From positions 124,001 to 188,000 of the forward strand of contig CAZQMB010000001.1 of assembly GCA_964594365.1 (NCBI GenBank): a stretch of DNA of 64,000 bases. Reading direction: 5' to 3'. A program made the position numbers and the translations under genes. Within the stretch, counting starts at the first letter, position 1, and each line of letters opens with the position of its first letter. A model generated the notes under the pieces. That model saw only the letters and a list, made by a program, of their open reading frames with translations, was not told the origin of the DNA and did not search any database. Shown here in pieces: positions 15,778-23,989 of the stretch. The DNA comes from CAIUSP01 sp964594365. Lineage in GTDB: Bacteria; Actinomycetota; Thermoleophilia; Solirubrobacterales; 70-9.

Positions 15778-17823
15778 CTAGGAGACCGTCTTGCCGATAC
15801 CCAGTTCCGCCAGGACCCTCGCCGCCACTGCGTCGCCGGTGAACCCGACCTCGGCGCGGAGCAGATCGGGCTTGCCATGTGTCACGAACCGATCGGGGAG
15901 ACCGATCCTCACCACCCGTCCGCGGGACTTGCCGGCAAGGGAGTCCTCGACTCGATCTAGCACCGCAGCACCGAAGCCGCCCGGGAGGACATTCTCCTCC
16001 AAGGTGACCACGAGCTCGTGGTCGGAGGCAAGCGAATCGATCAGGTCGGCATCGAGCGGTTTTGCGAAACGGGCATCGGCCACGGTCGGCTCGATTCCCT
16101 CTCCGCGCAACTCCTCCGCCGCTCGAAGCGCAACCTGCACGCCATACCCGTAGCCCAAGAGGGCGACTCGTTGCCCCGGGAGTAGCAATTCACCCCTGCC
16201 GATATCTATCGGTTCGGGAGCCTCAGGCATCGGGACTCCCTCCGCTACACCGCGCGGATACCGGAGTGCGACCGGGCCAGCGTCATGCAGGAGTGCGGTC
16301 CGCAGCATGTGGACGAGCATCGCCTCGTCCCTGGGTGCCATGACCACCATGTTCGGCAATGGGAGGAAGTAGGAGAGATCGAAGACTCCATGGTGGGTCG
16401 GGCCGTCGTCGCCGACGAGACCGGCACGATCCATCGCGAAGACGACGTTGAGGCTCTGCAGCGACACGTCATGGACGAGTTGGTCGAACGCCCTCTGGAG
16501 GAAGGTCGAGTAGATGGCGCAGACCGGCTTGGCTCCCTGTATCGCCAACCCCGACGCATAGAGCACCGCCTCCTGCTCGGCGATACCGACATCTATGTAC
16601 TGCTCGGGCAGCTCTCGCTGCAGACGGTCGAGGCCGGTCCCCCCTGCCATCGCCGCCGTGATCCCCATCACCCGCTTGTCTCGACGAGCCTCCTCCACGA
16701 GCGCCTCGGCGAACACCTCCGTGTACTGGCGGGGAGCCACCGGGGGTGGCACCTCGAGCTTCTCTGGCGCGATGCTCTGCGGGGAATCCGACTCTTGTAC
16801 CCCGACCAGCGGCTTCTCCTGATCCTTGCCCTCCTCCGCCGGCCGGCGATCGACTATCGAGCGCGGTTTGGCCGCATGCCACTTCTCCATACCCTCGAGG
16901 CCGCCCTCCTCCGCGGGCTCGAAGCCCTTGCCCTTGACGGTGTTTATGTGGACGACGACGGGACGGTCAGCCTCCAGGGCCTCGATCAGCGCACGCCTCA
17001 GCTGGTGGACGTCGTGACCGTCGATCACACCTACATAAGCGAGGTCCAGTTCCTCGAAGAAGAGTCCGGGGGCCCAGTAGGCCTTGAATGCGGACTTGAT
17101 CTCCGGACCGAGTCGACTGATCTTCCTGCCGAGGCCGAGAGGCAGCCGGGTGAGCCGGTCTTCGGTGGCTTCACGGCGACGATGCCAGCGCGAGTTCAGG
17201 CGCATGCGGTTGAACAGGCTCGACATCGCTCCTACGTTCGGGGAGATCGACATCCCGTTGTCGTTCAGCACGATCACCATCGGGGTCTGGAGGCCACCCG
17301 CCAGGTGCAAGGCCTCGTAAGCCACACCGCCGGTGAGTGCACCATCGCCGATCACGGCTACGACCTTTCCGTCCTCGCCGATCCCGTGCCGCATTGCCTC
17401 CTTGAGACCCACCCCGTAGCCGATCGAGGTAGAGGCGTGGCCGGCCCCCATGATGTCGTGCTCCGATTCGAAGATCGAACAGAATGGCGCAAGGCCCTCG
17501 TACTGACGGATCGAAGCCAGCTGGTCACGACGACCGGTGAGAACCTTGTGCGGGTAGGACTGATGGCCCACGTCCCAGAGGATCTTGTCCTTCGGGGAAT
17601 CGAGCAGGCTGTGGAGGACCACGGCCAATTCACAGGTTCCCAGGTTGGCCCCGAAGTGCCCGCCGATCTCACCGATCGTGTCGATGATCATCTCGCGGAC
17701 CTCCTGTGAGACCTGCTGCAGCTGCTCTTCGTTCAGCCCCCTCAGGTCGGCGGGGCCATCGATACCGTCCAGCAGTGGGTATGAGGTGGTCCGGGTCTGG
17801 CTTTGATCTGTTCCGTTTTCCAT
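15778..17823 (-). CDS. dxs: 1-deoxy-D-xylulose-5-phosphate synthase
   Basis: Thiamine-diphosphate enzyme joining pyruvate and glyceraldehyde-3-phosphate, the entry step of the MEP isoprenoid pathway. The N-terminal region has HFGANLGTCEL and DVGHQSYPHKVLTGR. The ThDP motif is GDGALTGGVAYEAL with VLNDNGMSIS. The transketolase pyrimidine domain has DVGIAEQEAVLYASGLA and DRAGLVGDDGPTHHG. The protein has 681 residues, with a slightly long linker (about 320-360) rich in charged residues. It lies two bases after the polyprenyl synthase gene, so substrate supply and chain elongation are in one operon. Confidence 0.97.
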   Translation of the reverse strand: MENGTDQSQTRTTSYPLLDGIDGPADLRGLNEEQLQQVSQEVREMIIDTIGEIGGHFGANLGTCELAVVLHSLLDSPKDKILWDVGHQSYPHKVLTGRRDQLASIRQYEGLAPFCSIFESEHDIMGAGHASTSIGYGVGLKEAMRHGIGEDGKVVAVIGDGALTGGVAYEALHLAGGLQTPMVIVLNDNGMSISPNVGAMSSLFNRMRLNSRWHRRREATEDRLTRLPLGLGRKISRLGPEIKSAFKAYWAPGLFFEELDLAYVGVIDGHDVHQLRRALIEALEADRPVVVHINTVKGKGFEPAEEGGLEGMEKWHAAKPRSIVDRRPAEEGKDQEKPLVGVQESDSPQSIAPEKLEVPPPVAPRQYTEVFAEALVEEARRDKRVMGITAAMAGGTGLDRLQRELPEQYIDVGIAEQEAVLYASGLAIQGAKPVCAIYSTFLQRAFDQLVHDVSLQSLNVVFAMDRAGLVGDDGPTHHGVFDLSYFLPLPNMVVMAPRDEAMLVHMLRTALLHDAGPVALRYPRGVAEGVPMPEAPEPIDIGRGELLLPGQRVALLGYGYGVQVALRAAEELRGEGIEPTVADARFAKPLDADLIDSLASDHELVVTLEENVLPGGFGAAVLDRVEDSLAGKSRGRVVRIGLPDRFVTHGKPDLLRAEVGFTGDAVAARVLAELGIGKTVS

Positions 17824-17825
17824 TG

Positions 17826-18701
17826 CTAGCTCTCTCTTGTGTAGATGAAGTTGGTGATTCCCTCGAGCTCGGGTGTTCGAGGCGCTGCCTCTTCCAGGGC
17901 ATCGAGTGCACGGCGGTGGTATTCCGCCGCAAGCTCGCGGGCACCGGAGAGACCGTGGACACTCACGTAGGTGAGTTTCCCGTGCCGCTCGTCGCTGCCG
18001 CTTGGCTTGCCGAGCGCGTCGTCACTTCCCGTCACATCGAGGATGTCGTCGATGATCTGGAAGAGGACTCCGAGCTCCGTCGAGTATTTGCGATACGCCA
18101 TTTTCGCAGACTCGTCGACCCGCTCCAGCGTCATCACCACCCCCACGCTCGCACTGATCAGACGTCCGGTCTTGAGCGAGTGGATCTCGAGCAGTCGATC
18201 CTCGTCTGAGCCTGATCCCGCAGAGCCAACAACGTCCAGATACTGACCGCCCACCATGCCCTCTACGCCCGCCGCAGCCATGAGCTCCGCGAGCGACGTG
18301 ACGATCGTCTCGGGATCACCTTCCTGCTCCGCGCAGACCAGACGCACCGCTTCGGCGAACAGACCGTCTCCGGCCAGGATCGCGACGTTCTCGCCGTACT
18401 TCACGTGCGAGGTGGGCATCCCCCGCCTCAGGTCGTCGTCGTCCATCGCCGGAAGGTCGTCGTGGATCAGCGAGTAGGTATGGATCAGCTCGAGAGCGGC
18501 TGCGGTCGGCAGGAGCCTCTCCGGACTCGAGCCGATGGACAGGGCAGTTGCGAGACAGAGAACCGGACGAATCCGCTTTCCGCCTGCGAGAAGCGAATAC
18601 CGCATCGCTTCTTCCAGCCCCCGGGTCGCGTCCCGTGTGGTGAACTCGAGGGTGGAGAGATAGTCGTCGACCTGCTCACGCAGTCGGTCCGGATAGGCCA
18701 A
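17826..18701 (-). CDS. ispA: Short-chain polyprenyl diphosphate synthase (farnesyl/geranylgeranyl type)
   Basis: Condenses IPP with allylic diphosphates to make C15-C20 prenyl chains. Motifs are GGKRIRPVLCLA, the first aspartate-rich motif HDDLPAMDDDDLRRG and the second FQIIDDILD. Two extra residues between the aspartates of the first motif place it with IspA-like bacterial enzymes. The chain length of the product cannot be read with certainty. At 291 residues it is typical. It lies directly upstream of dxs and after xseB, as in many bacteria (xseB-ispA-dxs). Confidence 0.93.
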   Translation of the reverse strand: MAYPDRLREQVDDYLSTLEFTTRDATRGLEEAMRYSLLAGGKRIRPVLCLATALSIGSSPERLLPTAAALELIHTYSLIHDDLPAMDDDDLRRGMPTSHVKYGENVAILAGDGLFAEAVRLVCAEQEGDPETIVTSLAELMAAAGVEGMVGGQYLDVVGSAGSGSDEDRLLEIHSLKTGRLISASVGVVMTLERVDESAKMAYRKYSTELGVLFQIIDDILDVTGSDDALGKPSGSDERHGKLTYVSVHGLSGARELAAEYHRRALDALEEAAPRTPELEGITNFIYTRES

Positions 18702-18709
18702 GCGGGGAC

Positions 18710-18952
18710 CTATTCCTCGCGAGCCTCTGAAGCCGCCTTCAAGGCCGTCTCGACCTCGCGGCCGGCCTCCGCGGCAAGATCCGATGCCTCGCGGACGAGA
18801 CTGGCTGCCTCGTCGGGGCGATCGGCCGCCTGCTCCAATTCGCGAGCCAGAGCCTCGAGTCGCTGACTGAGTTGATCGAGACTCGATCCGCTCTCCGACT
18901 CTCCCGCCCCGTGGCTCGGTTCCGGCGATCCCTGTGTTCCCATTTCCATCAC
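18710..18952 (-). CDS. xseB: Exodeoxyribonuclease VII small subunit
   Basis: An 80-residue helical protein with the XseB pattern: SLDQLSQRLEALARELEQ, then a helix with aspartate and leucine spacing. It should assemble with XseA to degrade single-stranded DNA. The N-terminal ~22 residues (SPEPSHGAGESESGSS) are low-complexity. Position before ispA-dxs strongly supports the call. The large-subunit gene xseA, normally immediately upstream, is absent here; nusB is found instead. Alternative ATG starts exist at codons 2 and 4. Confidence 0.75.
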   Translation of the reverse strand: MMEMGTQGSPEPSHGAGESESGSSLDQLSQRLEALARELEQAADRPDEAASLVREASDLAAEAGREVETALKAASEAREE

Positions 18953-18976
18953 GGAGAAGGTAGCGACCGCATCGGG

Positions 18977-19360
18977 CTACTCGGCGCCGCCCGAGTCTCC
19001 TTCGAGCGCGGCACCGAGGACCCCGTTGACGAAGCCAGGGGCGTCTTTGCCGCAGTACTCCTTCGCCGTCTCCACAGCCTCATCGATAGCCACCTCGATC
19101 GGCACCTCCTCCATCTCCAAGCCCTCGTAGAGAGCGACGCGCATGATGTTCAACTCGAGCGGCGCAATCCGATCGAGCGTCCAACCGCGCAGATGCGACG
19201 AGATGATCTCGTCGAGTCGCTCGGAATCGGCTGCCACCAGAGTGGCGAGTTCCCGCGTGAACGGTTTCGAATCGATCAAGAGGTCTTCGAGGTCTCTTCC
19301 GGTGACGTCGCGTTGGTAGAGGGCGAATACCGCGTCGCGACGTTGATCCGAGCGCCTCAC
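18977..19360 (-). CDS. nusB: Transcription antitermination factor NusB
   Basis: All-helical antitermination factor that binds boxA RNA with NusE (S10) during rRNA transcription. It begins RRSDQRRDAVFALYQRDVTG, and has LDEIISSHLRGWTLDRIAPLELNIMRVALYE and IDEAVETAKEYCGKDAPGFVNGVL, all typical. The length is 127 residues. The efp-nusB neighbourhood, ten bases apart, is a common bacterial order. Confidence 0.95.
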   Translation of the reverse strand: MRRSDQRRDAVFALYQRDVTGRDLEDLLIDSKPFTRELATLVAADSERLDEIISSHLRGWTLDRIAPLELNIMRVALYEGLEMEEVPIEVAIDEAVETAKEYCGKDAPGFVNGVLGAALEGDSGGAE

Positions 19361-19370
19361 GCTGCCCGGC

Positions 19371-19931
19371 TCAGGCCCTGGAGACGTATTCGCCGCTGCG
19401 GGTGTCGACCCTGATCGACTCGCCCTCCTCGATGAAGAGCGGCACCTGGATCACCACGCCGGTCTCGAGTGTGGCTGGCTTCGAGCCACCGCCTGATGCG
19501 GTGTCGCCCTTCAGTCCGGGCTCGGTCTCGGTCACCGTGAGGTCGACGGCACTCGGTACCTGCAGACCCGCAGGCCGCTCATCCACCAACAGGAGCTCTG
19601 CTTCCGCGTTCGGCGGCAGCCACTGGAGACCCTCACCGACTACGTCCTTGGGAATCTCCGTCTGCTCGAAACTCACGTTGTCCATGAACACAGCGGAGTC
19701 GCCGGAGTCGTACAGGTACTGCATCTTCCGGGTCTCGGTCCTGACTTGACGGAACTTCTCACCGGCACGAAAGGTCTTGTCGATCACCGCGCCGTCGTCG
19801 AGCCGCTTCAGCTTGGAGCGCACGAACGCCCCGCCTTTGCCGGGTTTCACGTGCTGGAACTCGGCGATCCGGAAGATCTGGCCGTCAACCTCGATGTGCA
19901 TCCCGTTCTTGAACTGGTTGGTCGATACCAC
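19371..19931 (-). CDS. efp: Elongation factor P
   Basis: Relieves ribosome stalling at polyproline stretches. The three beta-barrel domains are visible in sequence: an N-terminal KOW-like domain with HVKPGKGGAFVRSKLKRLD, holding the loop-tip lysine, then a central OB domain. The C-terminal OB domain carries VVIQVPLFIEEGESIRVDTRSGEYVSRA. It is 186 residues, the standard length. No modification enzyme gene (epmA/earP type) is seen in the window. Confidence 0.97.
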   Translation of the reverse strand: MVSTNQFKNGMHIEVDGQIFRIAEFQHVKPGKGGAFVRSKLKRLDDGAVIDKTFRAGEKFRQVRTETRKMQYLYDSGDSAVFMDNVSFEQTEIPKDVVGEGLQWLPPNAEAELLLVDERPAGLQVPSAVDLTVTETEPGLKGDTASGGGSKPATLETGVVIQVPLFIEEGESIRVDTRSGEYVSRA

Positions 19932-19976
19932 GATGTAGTCAGGGTAGCGACGAGGGGCGGGATTACGCCAGAGGCT

Positions 19977-21167
19977 TCAGCGGTAGGCCTGTTGGCCGGT
20001 CAACGCAGCGCCCACGACGAGCGTGTGGATCTCTGCGGTGCCTTCATAGGTCAGCACCGATTCGAGATTGTTCGCGTGCCGCATCACCGGGTACTCGAGG
20101 CTGACTCCGTTGGCGCCGAGGATGGTCCGCGCGGTCCGCGCCACACCGATGGCGGCCACTGTGTTGGAGAGTTTCCCGAAGCTGACGTGCTCGGGCGCGA
20201 GTACTCCCTCATCCTTCATCCGCCCGAGATGGAGCGCCAGCAGGGACGCCTTGTTCACCTCGAGGGCCATCTCGACCAACTTCTGCTGAGTCAGTTGGAA
20301 GCCCGAGAGCGGCTTGTCGAAGACCTCCCGCTCGCCGGAGTAGCTCAAGGCCTCCTCGAAGCAAGCCCTTGCGGCCCCCGCTGCTCCGAAGATGATCCCG
20401 AACCGTGCCTCGTTGAGACACGAGAGTGGGGCTCCGAGACTCGACGCCTCGGGCAACTGTGATGCAGATGGCACCCTGACATCGTCCAGCACCAGTTCGG
20501 ATGTCACCGAGGCTCTGAGCGAGAGCTTGCCATGGATATCGGTGGCGGAGAATCCGGGTGTCCCCTTCTCGACCAGGAATCCGCGAATCCCGTCGTCGGT
20601 CTGCGCCCAGATCACCGCAACGTCTGCCACAGAACCATTGGTGATCCAGAGCTTCGACCCGTTTATCACCCAGTCGTCGCCGTCGCGCCGTGCGCGAGTG
20701 CGCATCGCAGCAGGGTCGCTTCCGGCATCGGCTTCGGTCAGCCCGAAGCAACCGATCATCTCCCCGGACGCCATCCCCGGCAGCCAGCGCTCCTTCTGCT
20801 CTTCGCTGCCGTACTGCCAGATCGCGAACATCGCGAGAGAACCTTGAACGGAGACGAGACTCCTCAGGCCCGAGTCGACCGCCTCGAGTTCCATGCAGGT
20901 GAGGCCGTAGGCCACCGCGCTCGCAGCCGCGCAGCCATAACCAGAAAGATGCATCCCGAGGACCTCCAACTCGCCCATCTCCCGTGCTACTCCTCGTGAG
21001 TCGAAGGTCCCCTGCTCGAACCACTCGGGGACCCGAGGAAGCACCTTCTCCTGCGCGTATGCGCGCACGTTGTCACGGATCAAGCGCTCTTCGTCGGAGA
21101 GCAGGGAGTCGATCTCGAGGAAGTCGCGCGGGTTCGCCTTCGGTTTGCTCACGGAAGTGGTCGCCAT
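19977..21167 (-). CDS. Acyl-CoA dehydrogenase, glutaryl-CoA dehydrogenase-like
   Basis: FAD-dependent acyl-CoA dehydrogenase. The N-terminus DFLEIDSLLSDEERLIRDNVRAYA, the CFGLTEADAGSDP segment (flavin and substrate contact) and the C-terminal MRHANNLESVLTYEGTAEIH match the glutaryl-CoA dehydrogenase branch. That branch oxidises and decarboxylates glutaryl-CoA to crotonyl-CoA in lysine and tryptophan breakdown. The adjacent family III CoA-transferase fits an activating partner. A start at 21185 is also open, but MATTSVS at 21167 looks more natural. The exact substrate is inference. Confidence 0.8.
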   Translation of the reverse strand: MATTSVSKPKANPRDFLEIDSLLSDEERLIRDNVRAYAQEKVLPRVPEWFEQGTFDSRGVAREMGELEVLGMHLSGYGCAAASAVAYGLTCMELEAVDSGLRSLVSVQGSLAMFAIWQYGSEEQKERWLPGMASGEMIGCFGLTEADAGSDPAAMRTRARRDGDDWVINGSKLWITNGSVADVAVIWAQTDDGIRGFLVEKGTPGFSATDIHGKLSLRASVTSELVLDDVRVPSASQLPEASSLGAPLSCLNEARFGIIFGAAGAARACFEEALSYSGEREVFDKPLSGFQLTQQKLVEMALEVNKASLLALHLGRMKDEGVLAPEHVSFGKLSNTVAAIGVARTARTILGANGVSLEYPVMRHANNLESVLTYEGTAEIHTLVVGAALTGQQAYR

Positions 21168-21216
21168 ATGAGCATTCTGCCGCAAGAAGCGGGCGAAGTG
21201 GCCGGAGATGACGGAT

Positions 21217-22449
21217 TCAGTCCAACTGAGGCACCGAGACCACGCCGGATTCGACCAGATCCGACCTCTCCTCTGGAGACAGCCCCATCTCGGTCAGAAC
21301 CTCGATCGTGTGCTCCCCCAGCCGAGGCGGAGGATCGAGTCTGGGTTCCGCGGAATTCGAGAGGAACCGGATCGGCTGCCTGACCAGTTGGATCTGCTCT
21401 CGCGCTCCGCGATCCGATTCCACCTCCACCTCCACCTCGACTGTGACCGGGTCTCCCGCCTCTGCGGCGGCGACGATCGCGTCATGGACCCCACGGACCT
21501 TGCCGCAAGGGATCTTCTGCTCACCCAGCAAGCTGAGCCACTCTTCGACGCGACGCTGGAGGAACCTCGCCGAGAGCTTCGGGACGAGCTCCTCCCGATT
21601 CTCGACTCGGGAATGGTTGGTCGAGAATCTGGCGTCAGTAGGGAGATCGTCCAGACCCATCGCGCCACAGAGGCGCTCGAACGCCGGGTCGTTGGCGGCA
21701 GCCACCATCAGGTGTCCATCAGATGCCTCGAACAGTTGGTACGGAACGATGCTCGGATGTGCCGGTCCGATCCGGGGCGGGTCCTCTCCCGTAGCCAGCG
21801 CATTCTGTGCGATGTTCACCAAGCTGGCAATGGATGCATCGAGAAGGGACACCTCGAGCATCTGGCCTTTGCCGGTTCTCTCACGCTCGTGCAGAGCGGA
21901 GAGGATTCCGATTGCGGCCTGCTGTCCGGTGAGGACGTCCACCAGGGCCACACCGACTCGGTTGGGTGGCCCGTCGGCACTGCCCGTGATCGACATCAGT
22001 CCGCTCTCGGCCTGCACGATCAGGTCATAGCCAGGTCGGTCTGCAGGTACGCGAGTCGAACCGAACCCGGAGATGGCGCAGTAGATCAGCCCCGGATTGA
22101 CTTCTCTCAGATCCTCGTAAGCGAGGCCCATCCCGGCGGCACCGCCTGCTTTGAAGTTCTCTATGACCACGTCCGTATCCGTTGAGAGTCGCTTGATCAG
22201 ATCCCTGCCGCGATCGGTGGAGAGATCGACGGCGATGCTCCGCTTGTTGCGGTTGATCGAGAGGAAGTAGGACGAGATACCGACCTGATCAGGTGGCCCC
22301 CAGGACCTGGTCTCGTCTCCGACCCCGGGGCGCTCGACCTTGATCACCTCCGCACCCAGATCGGCCAGATTCATCGTGCAGTAGGGGCCCGCCAGCACCC
22401 GAGAGAGATCGAGCACTCTGAGCCCTGCCAGCGGCAGCTCGTCAACCAA
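21217..22449 (-). CDS. Family III CoA-transferase (CaiB/BaiF)
   Basis: Transfers CoA between carboxylic acids through a covalent aspartyl intermediate. The N-terminus LPLAGLRVLDLSRVLAGPYCTMNLADLGAEVIKVE is the family signature; further motifs are YFLSINRNKRSI and the catalytic-Asp region RPGYDLIVQAESGLMSITG. It lies just upstream of the glutaryl-CoA dehydrogenase-like gene. This is the same pairing as human SUGCT with GCDH, so glutarate activation is a reasonable guess. The stop of the Xaa-Pro peptidase gene overlaps its start by eight bases, so they are co-transcribed. Confidence 0.88.
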   Translation of the reverse strand: MVDELPLAGLRVLDLSRVLAGPYCTMNLADLGAEVIKVERPGVGDETRSWGPPDQVGISSYFLSINRNKRSIAVDLSTDRGRDLIKRLSTDTDVVIENFKAGGAAGMGLAYEDLREVNPGLIYCAISGFGSTRVPADRPGYDLIVQAESGLMSITGSADGPPNRVGVALVDVLTGQQAAIGILSALHERERTGKGQMLEVSLLDASIASLVNIAQNALATGEDPPRIGPAHPSIVPYQLFEASDGHLMVAAANDPAFERLCGAMGLDDLPTDARFSTNHSRVENREELVPKLSARFLQRRVEEWLSLLGEQKIPCGKVRGVHDAIVAAAEAGDPVTVEVEVEVESDRGAREQIQLVRQPIRFLSNSAEPRLDPPPRLGEHTIEVLTEMGLSPEERSDLVESGVVSVPQLD

Positions 22450-23530
22450 CGATCTGCAGCTCCTTGGGCAGGGTGCTCAGATTCTCGCAGCCGTCGTCTG
22501 TGACCACCACCAGGTCTTCGATTCGAACCCCCAGCTCGCCTGGCAGGTAGATCCCCGGCTCGATCGTGATCACCTGACCGGTGCGGAGATCACCAGTTGC
22601 AGCCTGTGAGACGCGCGGCGCCTCGTGGATCTCCATCCCGACCCCATGCCCCGTTCCGTGGCCGAAGTTCGGGCCGTAGCCGGACTCGGTGATCAGTTGG
22701 CGACCGGCCGAGTCGACCGCAGAACAGGCCGCTCCCGCCTTCACTGCCGCCAGGCTGGCGGCCTGAGCGGCCAGTACCGTTTCGTACACCTCCCGGGCTC
22801 GATCGGAAGGCTCACCCACCGCGTAGGTTCGTGTGCAATCCGAGCAGTAGTAGTCGAGCTGAACGCCCATATCGATGGTGAGGAGATCTCCATCACTGAT
22901 TATGTGGGCACTTGGCTCAGCATGTGGAATCGCACCGTTCGGACCAGCCGCGATGATCGGAGGGAAGCTGGTCGAGGCGCCGAGCTCGGCGATTCTCACT
23001 TCACAGGCCTTGAGCACCTCGAGTTCCGACCTACCCGCAAAGCCGAATCCGATCATCCACTCGAACACCCCATCCGCCATAGCGGCGGCCGCCCGAATCC
23101 GTTCGACCTCCTCCACGTCCTTGATCTCCCTCAACCCCTCGACCAGATCACCGGCTGGGAGGAGCTCCAGACGGCTACCTGCGGCGTCGCGCAGTGCCTC
23201 GAATTCGCGAACCGTGACCGATGCATCCTCGAAGCCGACCTTCGAGCCGTCAGGCATCAGGGCCATCGCGTCACGCCAGAGGAAATAACTCGGCTCCGGT
23301 CGAGACCATCCCTCCCCGACCTCCTCATCGGCGCGTTCCACATAGCGGAAGTCGGTCAGGAAGCTGCGGTGATCCGGACCAACCAGACAGAGGCCCGAGC
23401 TCCCGGCGAAGCCAGAGAGATACTGAACGTTGACCGGGCTGCCGACGAGGACGGCATCCATCCCCCGTTCGCGAACGGCCTCGGAGAGTTCGTTCGCGCG
23501 TCCATCGGCTGAGGTCATGCTGGCCGACAC
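22442..23530 (-). CDS. pepQ: Xaa-Pro peptidase, M24 family
   Basis: Dinuclear-metal aminopeptidase or dipeptidase cleaving X-Pro bonds. The N-terminal creatinase-like domain has GMDAVLVGSPVNVQYLSGFAGSSG. The M24 pita-bread domain shows metal ligands in TIDMGVQLDYYCSDCTRTY (two Asp), GHGTGHGVGMEIHEAP (His), ITIEPGIYLP (Glu) and GVRIEDLVVV (Glu). The length is 362 residues. The order aroQ-pepQ-efp-nusB is common; here two acyl-CoA genes are inserted before efp. An ATG at 23518 is an alternative to the GTG at 23530. Confidence 0.93.
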   Translation of the reverse strand: MSASMTSADGRANELSEAVRERGMDAVLVGSPVNVQYLSGFAGSSGLCLVGPDHRSFLTDFRYVERADEEVGEGWSRPEPSYFLWRDAMALMPDGSKVGFEDASVTVREFEALRDAAGSRLELLPAGDLVEGLREIKDVEEVERIRAAAAMADGVFEWMIGFGFAGRSELEVLKACEVRIAELGASTSFPPIIAAGPNGAIPHAEPSAHIISDGDLLTIDMGVQLDYYCSDCTRTYAVGEPSDRAREVYETVLAAQAASLAAVKAGAACSAVDSAGRQLITESGYGPNFGHGTGHGVGMEIHEAPRVSQAATGDLRTGQVITIEPGIYLPGELGVRIEDLVVVTDDGCENLSTLPKELQIVG

Positions 23531-23531
23531 C

Positions 23532-23984
23532 TCAGGAGACCATTACCGCCCGGAGCTCCTCGAGCGCCTCGCGGTACCCGTCCGGACCCTTTCCTGCGAT
23601 TCGCGCAACCGTCAGGCCCTCCAGCACGCTCACCCTGCGCCACTCCTCGCGCTGATCGACGTCCGACAGATGGACTTCGACGCTCGGAAGGCTTGCGATC
23701 TCGACTGCGTCTCTGATCGCCCATGAGTAGTGGGTCCAAGCGCCAGGGTTGACGACCAGAGCATCCGCCGTATCAGGGAGCCGGTGCAGGAATTCGACGA
23801 ACGCGCTCTCTGAATTGCTCTGGAAGGTGATCGGCTCGAGGTCGAGTTCCTTGGCCCACTTCCTGATCTGATTCTCCAGCTCCGAGAGGGTGATCGTCCC
23901 GTAATGGTCGGGGTCACGCTTACCGAGCATGTCGAGGTTCACGCCATGCATCACCGCGACTCGATTCTTCGTCGGTCCGTTCAT
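23532..23984 (-). CDS. aroQ: Type II 3-dehydroquinate dehydratase
   Basis: Third step of the shikimate pathway. The ATG at 23984 is preceded by GGGAGGA, which also covers the end of the aroK-aroB gene. The active-site lid region reads GVNLDMLGKRDPDHYG, retaining the catalytic Arg and Tyr. NPGAWTHYSWAIRDA and EVHLSDVDQREEWRR supply the Asn, His and Arg positions. Compared with the textbook GPNLNLLG it has two substitutions (V for P, D for N), so it is a divergent member. At ~150 residues it has the usual length and follows the other aro genes. Confidence 0.9.
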   Translation of the reverse strand: MNGPTKNRVAVMHGVNLDMLGKRDPDHYGTITLSELENQIRKWAKELDLEPITFQSNSESAFVEFLHRLPDTADALVVNPGAWTHYSWAIRDAVEIASLPSVEVHLSDVDQREEWRRVSVLEGLTVARIAGKGPDGYREALEELRAVMVS

Positions 23985-23989
23985 CGCTC

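Noticed and set aside
16285..17709. 474-codon plus-strand frame
   Set aside because: Antisense shadow of dxs, which has all catalytic motifs on the other strand.
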